Source: Paraburkholderia sp. IMGN_8
Lineage (GTDB): Bacteria > Pseudomonadota > Gammaproteobacteria > Burkholderiales > Burkholderiaceae
Reading direction: 5' to 3'
Length of the DNA: 64,000 nucleotides
Assembly: GCF_038050405.1 (NCBI RefSeq)
Contig: NZ_CP150900.1
Coordinates: forward strand, 2,232,001-2,296,000
Of the stretch, positions 52,457-60,039 are shown one piece after another; the first letter of the stretch is position 1, and each line of letters opens with the position of its first letter. The notes beneath the pieces are model-generated. The model searched no databases, was not told the origin of the DNA, and was given only the letters and a program-made list of their open reading frames with translations. The translations under genes were made by a program, and so were the position numbers.

Positions 52457-53318
52457 GGCGTTGCCTTTCCAGTTCGGTCTCGGCGAGGACGGCCTCTTCG
52501 ATCAGGGTTTCGATCGGCGGTACGTCGGTATCCCATTCGATCAGCGTCGGAACCGGCCCGAAGCGCTTGAGCGCCTCACGGTAGAGCGCCCAGACTTGCG
52601 GTACCACGCGTGAACCGTGGTCGTCGATGCGCAGCGTCTGTCCGTTATCGAGCGGCCGGACGCTGTGCCCGGCGAGATGGATTTCGCCGATCGAGGCCGG
52701 CGGCAAGGCATCGAGGTAGGTCATCGCGTTCCAGCCGTGATTGCAGGCGCTCACGTAGATGTTGTTGACGTCGCACAGGATGCCGCAACCGGTGCGCTGT
52801 GCGACCTGAGCGAGGAATTCCCATTCCGGAATCGTCGAATGCCTGAAGCGCAGGTAGGTCGATGGGTTCTCCACGAGAATGCGTCGGCGGAGGCGCGTTT
52901 GCAGCTCATCGACATGCCGGCAGACAACGCTCAACGCTTCTTCAGTCATCGGCAGCGGCAACAGGTCGGCCAGATACGTGCCGCCGGCTACGCTCCACGC
53001 CAGATGTTCGGAAACGAGCCCGGGTTCGACCCGCTCGACCACTCTGCTCACCCGGGCCAGATGCGCCGCGTCGAGCCCGTCGGCGCTGCCGAGGGACAAC
53101 CCTACGCCGTGCAGCGACACCGGATAGTCGCGGCGAATCGTGTCCAGGTATTGGGGCGCGCTGCCGCCGCCCATGTAGTTCTCGGTATGCACCTCGAACC
53201 AGGCGACCGCGGGTCGCGTGTCGAGCACGGGTTGGTGATGGCGAAAGCGCAGCCCGACACCGGCCTTCACCGGAATCGGGCTGGAGGCTTCCAGCGCGGG
53301 GAGCACGGTAACGCTCAT
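52428..53318 (-). CDS. bufB: DUF692 multinuclear iron oxidative enzyme (MNIO), bufferin-maturing
   Basis: A 296-residue TIM-barrel enzyme. Metal-binding lines are all present: FEVHTENYMGGG near 40, SLHGVGLSLGS near 70, VSEHLAWS near 100, ILVENPSTY near 145, CDVNNIYVSACNHG near 182, GEIHLAGHS near 213, IDDHGSRV near 233 and IEWDTDVPP near 260. MNIO enzymes use iron to convert cysteines in small peptides into copper-binding heterocycles (MbnB is the best known). The start is at ATG 53318; a 52-codon extension of the frame upstream overlaps bufA and was excluded. Thirteen bases after bufA. Confidence 0.92.
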   Translation of the reverse strand: MSVTVLPALEASSPIPVKAGVGLRFRHHQPVLDTRPAVAWFEVHTENYMGGGSAPQYLDTIRRDYPVSLHGVGLSLGSADGLDAAHLARVSRVVERVEPGLVSEHLAWSVAGGTYLADLLPLPMTEEALSVVCRHVDELQTRLRRRILVENPSTYLRFRHSTIPEWEFLAQVAQRTGCGILCDVNNIYVSACNHGWNAMTYLDALPPASIGEIHLAGHSVRPLDNGQTLRIDDHGSRVVPQVWALYREALKRFGPVPTLIEWDTDVPPIETLIEEAVLAETELERQRHEHRHASAA

Positions 53319-53331
53319 CAGGGTGGGCCGC

Positions 53332-53664
53332 TCAGCTTGCCTGCAACTTGCCGCCCTGAATCTTCGAGCAGTCACCCGCCGGCAGCAGCACGAAGGACTT
53401 CGTATCGCGCGCCTGGGTGGCCTGGCCTGCACACGAATGGGCGCCCTCGGCACAGTCGTTCTTCGCGACCGCATTGACGCCGTAGCATTTTTCCAGCTTG
53501 TTCTTTTGCATCCGCATCATGTTGTCCTGGACAACCTGCGGCATCTTGCTCATGTCCTTCATCTCCTGCGCCTGTCCTGGCAACGCCTGCATCGCAAGCG
53601 CCAGACCGATCGCTGCGGACAGGGTCGAAGCAGCCAGTAGCGGCTTACCGAGTTGCTTGCTCAT
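53332..53664 (-). CDS. bufA: Bufferin precursor peptide (DUF2282), four cysteines
   Basis: A 110-residue exported peptide. Signal peptide residues 1-33 (STLSAAIGLALAMQALPGQAQ). The mature part has the four cysteines of the family at 60, 71, 78 and 99, in EKCYGVNAVAKNDCAEGAHSC and PAGDCSKIQGG. Between signal and first cysteine is a Met-rich segment (residues 35-52 contain five Met), a possible extra copper site. In Caulobacter, homologous peptides are oxidatively modified by the MNIO partner before export and buffer copper. ATG 53664 follows CAGGAGGATGCAAA. The first gene of the operon, behind an ECF-type promoter. Confidence 0.92.
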   Translation of the reverse strand: MSKQLGKPLLAASTLSAAIGLALAMQALPGQAQEMKDMSKMPQVVQDNMMRMQKNKLEKCYGVNAVAKNDCAEGAHSCAGQATQARDTKSFVLLPAGDCSKIQGGKLQAS

Positions 53665-53713
53665 TTTGCATCCTCCTGAGGTTGGGGTCGCAGAATCGCA
53701 ACCTGCAGGAAGA

Positions 53714-53739
53714 TTCGCCGGACGACGGGCAAAGGTTAC
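53714..53739 (-). promoter_or_regulatory. ECF SigF-type promoter of the bufferin operon
   Basis: On the minus strand GTAACC (53739-53734), exactly 16 bases, then CGAA (53717-53714). This is a full match to the GTAACC-N16-CGAA element reported for Caulobacter SigF, the ECF factor that controls heavy-metal-responsive bufferin genes. It lies 50 bases upstream of the bufA ATG. No sigF-like gene is in this window. Confidence 0.65.
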
Positions 53740-53957
53740 GCCGCACGCAAAATTAATATTCACGCTGGCATCCGGCCAAACGCGCAGAATTTGTACATGT
53801 CCTCCAGAACGCACCGCCCTGGCCCGACGTTGAGTGTCGTACGGAATGCATCTCGATGCGGCCCAGGCTGATTACCCCCGAAACGTCGGGGCGGGAGAGT
53901 AACCATGCCAGGCTGCCGCCGGTAGCAGCTGGTGCATCGCTCAGGGAGACCTCGGAA

Positions 53958-54476
53958 ATGACGCCAACGACTCGTATCCTTCTCATGCTTCTGCTAGTCG
54001 GAATACTGGGCGCATGTCGCTCGGGTGTGAAGCTCGCCCCGAGCGCGAACACCACCGAGGCAAGTGGCCCGGTCGGCGCGCAAACCAGCCCCAACGCCGT
54101 CACCCAGATCGGGATCGATCCGCTGAACGACCCGAACAGCCCGCTCGCCAAACGCAGCGTCTATTTCGACTTCGATGACTACACCGTCAAGGATGAATAT
54201 CAACCGCTACTGCAACAGCATGCGCAATATCTGAAAAACCATCCGCAACGCCATGTGGTCATTCAGGGCAACACCGATGAACGTGGCACGAGCGAATACA
54301 ATCTGGCGCTGGGCCAAAGGCGCTCCGAGGCGGTTCGCCGCGTGCTGCTCCTGTTCGGTGTTCCCGATTCGCAGATCGAGGCGATCAGTTTCGGTAAAGA
54401 AAAGCCGGCGGCCACCGGGCATGACGAGGCATCCTGGGCAATAAATCGTCGTGCCGATCTCGTTTACCGCCAGTAG
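53958..54476 (+). CDS. pal: Pal-like OmpA-domain lipoprotein
   Basis: A 172-residue outer-membrane lipoprotein. The lipobox LLLVGILGAC is at residues 11-20. After a Ser/Thr/Pro-rich linker, RSVYFDFDDYTVKDEYQPLLQQHAQYL opens the OmpA C-terminal peptidoglycan-binding domain, and QGNTDERGTSEYNLALGQRRSEAVRRVLLLFGV carries the Asp and Arg residues that bind diaminopimelate. Unlike canonical pal it is not with tol genes, so it is likely a second copy. It is divergent from bufA and convergent with the histidine kinase gene. Start ATG 53958 follows GGAGACCTCGG. Confidence 0.9.
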   Translation: MTPTTRILLMLLLVGILGACRSGVKLAPSANTTEASGPVGAQTSPNAVTQIGIDPLNDPNSPLAKRSVYFDFDDYTVKDEYQPLLQQHAQYLKNHPQRHVVIQGNTDERGTSEYNLALGQRRSEAVRRVLLLFGVPDSQIEAISFGKEKPAATGHDEASWAINRRADLVYRQ

Positions 54477-54568
54477 CCCGAAACGCAGTCATGTCCGCCG
54501 TAGTATCCGGCCTGCCCAGTGCGGATAACGGAATTCCAGCCTGGTAGTACCGCCGTGCCGGACAGATC

Positions 54569-55849
54569 TCAGTCGAGCGGCGGCAGGTGCAGGGACACGC
54601 GCGTTCCTTTCCCGGGCTCGCTATCGAGTCTGATCGACCAGCGGTAGCGATCGCAGATCTTCCTGACTATCGACAGACCGATGCCAAACCCGTGTCTGCC
54701 GGGCTCGGGCGGGTTAGCCTGGTATAACCGTTCGAACACCCGCGCCAGCGCATCCGGCGGGATGCCGCAGCCTGTGTCTTCGATCTGCAGCCAGCCGTCC
54801 GTATAGGTGAAACGGACGTGGCCGCTGTCCGTGTAGCGCACTGCGTTGCCGATCAGATTCGACAGCACGATGGCGAGCGCGGGCCGATTCGCCTCGATGC
54901 GCAGGCGACTGTCGACGTCGATTCTGGTCTCGATTCCCTTGCCTGTCAGCGTGACGGCAAACGGATCCAGCGCGTCTTCGATGGCGCCTGCGATGCGCAC
55001 AGGGCCGACATCGGCCGACGATTCTTCGCGCGCGAGCAGCAGCAGCGCGTTGACGAGATCTATCATCTTGTCCGCCGCGCGATCGATCTGCCGCAGCCGC
55101 GCCCGCGACTTCGCGCCCAGCGCCTCATCCTGGTCGAGGAGTTCGCAACTGGTCTTGATCGCTGTGAGCGGCGTGCGCAATTCGTGGCTGACATTGCCGG
55201 TGAAGTCCTTCTCGCGCTCAATCATCTGTGCCATCCGCCCGTGATAGTCATTGAACGCTTCGACCAGCTCCACGACTTCCACTTCGTCATACCTGGCGGC
55301 ATCGAGTGCGGACGATGCGCCGAGCCTGAGTGCCTTGACCTGGCGGGCGAGGCCGGCAACCTGCCGGACCAGCAGGCCGGACAGTCCGAACGCGAGCCAG
55401 AAGGCCAGTAGCGCAAAGATGCCGGTGCCGATCATCAACGCATTGATCACCTGCCGGAAACGCTGCTCATACGCACTGAAGTCGTAGATCCGATATAGCT
55501 TCGAATCGCCGAACAGCGCGACCGCGACGTGGATTTCACGGTCGTCCACGATGACTTCATGCGTGCCAACGCGCAGATCCTTGACCGACGCGGGCAGCGC
55601 GATGCTCACGTGGCCGCCGGCGGAGACATGGCCGCCGAGCCGCGGATCGAGCGGCGGCACGAGCGTCGGGTTCATCCGGTAGCTCTGCAGCAGGCTCGCC
55701 ATGTCGTCTTCGATCAGCGCGGCGATGAGCGACTCCTCCTGCGCTTCCGTCAGTGCCTTCACGCCGAGCGCCTGGCCTACGAGCAGCAGGATCGTCAGCG
55801 CGGAAAAGACCAGCGCGACCTTCAGGCGCAGGCTACGACGCGTCTGCAT
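54569..55849 (-). CDS. Two-component sensor histidine kinase
   Basis: A 426-residue membrane kinase starting at ATG 55849 ([10 protein letters not shown]). TM1 is at about 10-32, a periplasmic sensor loop about 33-145, and TM2 about 150-175. HAMP-like linker, then [19 protein letters not shown] with the phosphorylated His near 225, [10 protein letters not shown] (N box) near 330, DTGCGIP (G1) near 365 and GFGIGLSIV (G2) near 395. It overlaps the response regulator by 17 bases, so signal pair and stoichiometry are coupled. The sensor loop has no cysteine or His cluster typical of CusS, so its signal is unknown. Confidence 0.9.
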   Translation of the reverse strand: MQTRRSLRLKVALVFSALTILLLVGQALGVKALTEAQEESLIAALIEDDMASLLQSYRMNPTLVPPLDPRLGGHVSAGGHVSIALPASVKDLRVGTHEVIVDDREIHVAVALFGDSKLYRIYDFSAYEQRFRQVINALMIGTGIFALLAFWLAFGLSGLLVRQVAGLARQVKALRLGASSALDAARYDEVEVVELVEAFNDYHGRMAQMIEREKDFTGNVSHELRTPLTAIKTSCELLDQDEALGAKSRARLRQIDRAADKMIDLVNALLLLAREESSADVGPVRIAGAIEDALDPFAVTLTGKGIETRIDVDSRLRIEANRPALAIVLSNLIGNAVRYTDSGHVRFTYTDGWLQIEDTGCGIPPDALARVFERLYQANPPEPGRHGFGIGLSIVRKICDRYRWSIRLDSEPGKGTRVSLHLPPLD

Positions 55850-56522
55850 CGCTGTCCACGAACCGGTAGCCCAGACCGTGTACCGTCTCGATGAGATCGT
55901 CCTCACCATCGGCGGTCAGCGCACGCCGCAACGTGTAGACGTGCGCGCGCAGCGTATCGCTGTCCGGCAATTGCTCGCCCCAGATCTCGGCCTCGAGTTC
56001 GGCCCGGCCAAACACCCGATTCGGCGATTGCATCAGGATGCGCAGCAGTTGCAGGCACTTCGGCGGAAGCTTGACAGGCCGTCCGGCGCGCTCCACCGTG
56101 AGCGTCGCCAGATCGAAGTGCACGTCCACGCAACACAGGCTCGCTTGCGTCACCTGGCCCTTGTAGCGCTTGATCAGGGCATGGAGCCGTGCGCCGACTT
56201 CCTTGAGCGAGAACGGCTTGACCAGGTAGTCGTCCGCGCCGTGCACGAATCCCTCGAGTTTGTCGTCGAGCGTATCTTTCGCGGTTAGCATCAGCACCGG
56301 CGTGTCCCGACGTGCTTCTTCCCGCAGTTTGCGGCAGATGGCCAACCCATCCACGCCAGGCAGCGACAGGTCCAGCAGGATGGCATCCCAGTGCTGCGTC
56401 ACAGCGAGATGCAGGCCCATCGTGCCGTCTGACGTAACGTCGACCTCATAGCCGCCGTTTTCCAGATAGTCGTAGAGATTGGTCGCGATATCCGCGTCAT
56501 CTTCGATAATCAATACTTTCAT
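55833..56522 (-). CDS. OmpR-family response regulator
   Basis: A 229-residue regulator starting at ATG 56522 (MKVLIIEDDADIATNLYDYL). Acidic pocket EDD near 8, phospho-Asp in LLDLSLPGVDG near 51, and VKPFS lysine near 101 are intact. The winged-helix output domain (residues 130-225: RAGRPVKLPPKCLQLLRILMQSPNRVFGRAELEAEIWG ... RAHVYTLRRAL) binds DNA direct repeats. It precedes and overlaps its kinase. Possible target: the repeat at 51120-51162 before the efflux operon. Confidence 0.93.
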   Translation of the reverse strand: MKVLIIEDDADIATNLYDYLENGGYEVDVTSDGTMGLHLAVTQHWDAILLDLSLPGVDGLAICRKLREEARRDTPVLMLTAKDTLDDKLEGFVHGADDYLVKPFSLKEVGARLHALIKRYKGQVTQASLCCVDVHFDLATLTVERAGRPVKLPPKCLQLLRILMQSPNRVFGRAELEAEIWGEQLPDSDTLRAHVYTLRRALTADGEDDLIETVHGLGYRFVDSDADAS

Positions 56523-56975
56523 CGGGCGGTGTTCCGGGCGAATGGGATGGGGCAGTTTAGCAAGGCCACGATGTCCGGTGCGCAGGGAATGTCCTGCCGA
56601 ACCTCGCAACGGTGGTTATCCGCAGAACTACGGTTCCTGGTCCGGGCATCCTCCTGGGGAGGCTGGCCGTCGCCATTGCCACGTGAGCGCCCTTGGCCCA
56701 TTTTTTCAGATCCTGCACGATCAATTCGCGATCGATCTTGTCGCTCATGTTAAGGCCGTTGCGTACGAGCTTCGCGCCGGCCCAGTTCTTCAAGCGTCGT
56801 TCAATCGAAGACGAGACGATCGGGCATGGACGCCGGCGATTCTTTCTCGGCTCATCAGTGCGCCGCCACGTGAAAGTGCGTTCGCCAGGCCGTGCCCGTC
56901 GATCTCCAGCTCACAAACCCTGGCGAACCGGGGCGACGACGCGGCAAGGCCGTCGACGGTCCACCCGCATCGTGC
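56523..56975. other. Gap between the response regulator and pectate lyase
   Basis: 453 bases. A minus-strand frame 56557-56748 begins MSDKIDRELIVQDLKKWAKGAHVAMATAS and looks protein-like for 30 residues, then turns random; it has no ribosome-binding site. It may be the start of a decayed small gene. Otherwise nothing is seen. Confidence 0.35.
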
Positions 56976-58181
56976 TTATTGTGGACCAGCGCGGCTTTGC
57001 ACCAGGTTCGGAATATTCAATACTGGATCGACGCTATACGAGTAGCTGACAGGCGCACCCGAAAAAGCATCCCCCGTCGCCGATGTCCCGGTCGTGTTGT
57101 TATAGTAATTGCCGCTTTCGTAGAAGCCATATGCGTCGCCGGAGGAATCCAGCCCAATCTGGTTGCTCTGATTGGTCAGGTAGAAATAGTTCGACTCGGA
57201 ATAGATGACGCTGCCACTACCAATCTGCAATGCGTTGTATTGCGTTTCGTTGTAGCCATCAGCGGTGGTTCCGGTGGGCACGGTATCGTTGTCGAAATAG
57301 TTGCCGTATGCATGGACCCAGCCGCGCAGCAGCGGCCGCCCCTTCAGATTGGGACCGAACCGGTTGTGGTGCAATGTGACATGCAGCATGTTGCCGCCAT
57401 AGGTGTACGAATCCGAACTGCTGGCGCCGACCACCATGGCGAGGCGTTCGTTGGCCAGGTCCTGGTAGTTGCCAACCCAATTCCAGAGCGGGTCCGGATT
57501 CATATTCAGCCATTCGTTGGTGAAATAGAACCGGCTGTACGAGATAGTCACGTTATCCGACGACAATGTGACGCTCATCAGATCGTCGCTCGTGTCATAG
57601 AAGGTGCAATGATCGATCCACGCGTTGGTGACTCGTCGCAGAGAAACACCCTCGTAGTTGATGCCCGTATAGTTAGATGTGCCGTAGACCTGCGTGGGCA
57701 ACGCCTGGAGATCGGCGATTACGCCGTGAAACGTGATGTTTTTTACGACGATGTTTTGAATGTTTTGCCCGGACGGCAGAAGTTCGCCGTCGAATTTCAA
57801 CTGAATATTTTCCAGCACCGCGCGCCCGCCGCTTGCGCCTTCGATCGTCGTGTTGTTCCAACCGACGCTGGAAAAGGTGAGTGTCGTCAGCGTGGAACCT
57901 CCGTAGATATCGCCGCTAATGACGATATGGTGCCGACCTGCAGCAAACGCGGCCTTGAGTTCGCTCAGTGTCGTCACGGTCACAGCGGTATCGGTCGATC
58001 CCGTTGCCGTCGAAAAGCCTCCCGTTACGGCCGTCGCGGAAGCGGCGGCATTGACCACCGCCGATATCTTCGAACTGGCGTTCGATACGGTTTGTGCCGA
58101 AGACGGGGTGCCGTTTCCACCACCGCCGCATGCGGTCAAGAGGCTAACAATGATTGTTGTTAAGGCAATTGTTCGCTTCAA
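56976..58181 (-). CDS. Lipoprotein pectate lyase (PL1 family)
   Basis: A 401-residue right-handed beta-helix enzyme for pectate cleavage at the cell surface. Start proposed at TTG 58181 (KRTIALTTIIVSLLTACGGGG) because GGGGAAG lies just upstream and it gives a perfect lipobox LLTAC; an alternative TTG at 58220 adds 13 residues. PL1 lines: IVISGDIYGG, GWNNTTIEGASG, NAWIDHCTFYDTSDDLMSV (calcium Asp), ISYSRFYF, HHNRFGPNLKGRPLLRGWVHAYGNYF near 285 and YNETQYNALQ. The usual RxPRxR catalytic region reads GRPLLRG here. It stands alone. Confidence 0.85.
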   Translation of the reverse strand: MKRTIALTTIIVSLLTACGGGGNGTPSSAQTVSNASSKISAVVNAAASATAVTGGFSTATGSTDTAVTVTTLSELKAAFAAGRHHIVISGDIYGGSTLTTLTFSSVGWNNTTIEGASGGRAVLENIQLKFDGELLPSGQNIQNIVVKNITFHGVIADLQALPTQVYGTSNYTGINYEGVSLRRVTNAWIDHCTFYDTSDDLMSVTLSSDNVTISYSRFYFTNEWLNMNPDPLWNWVGNYQDLANERLAMVVGASSSDSYTYGGNMLHVTLHHNRFGPNLKGRPLLRGWVHAYGNYFDNDTVPTGTTADGYNETQYNALQIGSGSVIYSESNYFYLTNQSNQIGLDSSGDAYGFYESGNYYNNTTGTSATGDAFSGAPVSYSYSVDPVLNIPNLVQSRAGPQ

Positions 58182-58609
58182 TTTGGTCTTCCCCGCTATA
58201 AAGATCACGTTTTTTAGCAACAGAATTGATTGCTTTTGTTTAATTTTTTGGCTCTGGATTCAAAACACTTTGCTATCCAAACTATTCGGGGCGATGCATG
58301 GCTTGCGAAGCGAATGAGCCGAACTTGCGAACGACGAAAAACGTCGTCCGCATGCCGCACATCGCACCGGACTATGCAAGATGGATTTTAATGACACATG
58401 TGCGCCGCATGTCCTGAATTGGCTATAGGGATTTCCTTAGGTGGCGGCACGACTGCGGACCCTCCCATACGCTTTCACCAGGATGTTCGAGCCTCGGCCC
58501 CGTCCAGAGAACGGACTGCCATGCGCCGGGGGTATCTGGGGATGATCCTGGTTTCAAGAACGTCTCGCGGCACGGTCAATGAGGTCGGGTTGCTCCGCGA
58601 GATCTTCGA
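58182..58609. other. AT-rich region upstream of pectate lyase
   Basis: 428 bases including a strongly AT-rich segment (58190-58280) with several T runs, the likely promoter of the pectate lyase. No coding remnant is recognised; frames toward 58600 have no start signals. Confidence 0.4.
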
Positions 58610-59287
58610 CTACGGCACGAACGAGTCGTCGAATCGCTTCGTTTCCAGTTGTTGCGTTATGCCGTTGCGCCATACCTCAAAACCCGAAATCTGCGCCAAC
58701 CTCATCGCATGAACGCCGAGCAATACATGTCCGGCACTCATGGCATTCAGCGTGGCGGCGAGGCCATCCGCCAACAATTCATGCACGGCCACCGCGAGCG
58801 AAATCGACGCGTCCCACCGGTTTCCTTCGTCAAGCGGTGCGGGAAGCCTGGCGCGACGCCGCTTGTTCGCGGCATGGTCATCTGGCGTCACGACGTGCAG
58901 GCCTATGTGAGGTCTTGAACGGGGGCGCCTGGGCTGCACCTTAGCTGCATCCAGGGAAGCTCCGGATCTCTGCGCCTTCGCACCTGTGCCCTTGACAATC
59001 TGGCCGTCGCGGGCGTCGATATCGGCACGCGTTACCGGTTCGCGAGGGAACGCTGAAAAAGTTGCCGCTGAATCGCCTCGATGCTCCGCGTCGAACCGGT
59101 CCAACTGCAGGAGCAGGCTATCGATCGAGCACAACTGGACTTTCGTCAGGTGGTACGAGTCGAGTAGCCGATGGAGCCGTCTCCGCCAATATTCGGCTGG
59201 CAGAATCGGACCACCTTCAAACCCGCATAACGACGGACGCATCACGCACTCGATGTGCGCGATGTCCTCATCGATCAATATGCCCAT
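58610..59287 (-). CDS. Hypothetical protein, possibly chimeric
   Basis: A 225-residue protein starting at ATG 59287 behind GGGGGCGAGC. Residues 1-70 (IDEDIAHIECVMRPSLCGFEGGPILPAEYWRRRLHRLLDSYHLT ...) read like a compact helical domain similar to short conserved Burkholderiaceae hypotheticals. Residues 75-155 are low-complexity and basic. Residues 158-225 (AVHELLADGLAATLNAMSAGHVLLGVHAMRLAQISGFEVW) again look like a real helical protein. The middle suggests fusion of two small genes. No catalytic motif, signal or membrane segment. Function unknown. Confidence 0.5.
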   Translation of the reverse strand: MGILIDEDIAHIECVMRPSLCGFEGGPILPAEYWRRRLHRLLDSYHLTKVQLCSIDSLLLQLDRFDAEHRGDSAATFSAFPREPVTRADIDARDGQIVKGTGAKAQRSGASLDAAKVQPRRPRSRPHIGLHVVTPDDHAANKRRRARLPAPLDEGNRWDASISLAVAVHELLADGLAATLNAMSAGHVLLGVHAMRLAQISGFEVWRNGITQQLETKRFDDSFVP

Positions 59288-60039
59288 GCTCGCCCCCGGT
59301 ACATCTTCGAATACTGCTCGATGACGTGTTTTACATGCATGTGTGACCGGTACTATAGGTCTATCTATCTTCGAAATCCAATCTTAAATCGTGCATATGG
59401 CGAGTCGATGCCTATCTGTAAATTGTTCGATAGGAAATCATTTTAAAAAGAACGTATGATTTAAACACTTTTTCGCTTTGGCGAAGAGTCATATGTCGAA
59501 GCAGGGGATCCTTGTGGGAAAGAGTAATTCTCGAAAATAAGCCATGTAAATAATGTGGGCTGGGTGAAGAACGAATCAAATGGCACCATTGCCGCGCGGT
59601 GAAACGGCGACAAATCAATTTATTGGCGAACGCCGCGCCTGTTACATGCCGCACGATGGTGCAACCTGGTGAATTCTGGTTCGTGGAGTCGTGCAAATGG
59701 GCATAGGGCGGAGGAGCCTTGACAGCGGCTCAATGGCTCCTACCATCGATTGACTGACCGGTGCCAGGACGAGTGCAAAGGTTGTCTTTCGCTCCCTGGC
59801 GTGGGAAGTTGCGGCCGAAGGTGAGCGGCCGTTGCGGCGACCTCGCGTTGGCGCGGTTTGAGGTTGTCTGCGAGCAATGTATGTCCCTACACCCAATGCT
59901 CTCCGGAAGGCCGCTGAAATTTGCTTCGGCTGGATGATTGGGGTGCTGTCCCGACAAGCTCCGAATACGGCTTACCTGCTGATTTTCGGATGCGCAAAGC
60001 TGGTGGCCGATGCTGCGAGGGCTCGTAGGGAGATACAAC
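59288..60039. other. Long gap with a low-GC island
   Basis: 752 bases without a supported gene. About 59325-59640 is clearly AT-richer than the rest of the window, with a short hairpin TTCGC-TTTG-GCGAA near 59475. It may hold the sedolisin promoter or be foreign DNA. AGGGAGATACAAC before 60040 is the ribosome-binding site of the next gene. Confidence 0.4.

Noticed and set aside
56557-56748. Short minus-strand frame beginning MSDKIDRELIV
   Set aside because: About 30 plausible residues followed by random sequence, with no ribosome-binding site; kept only as a note on the gap.
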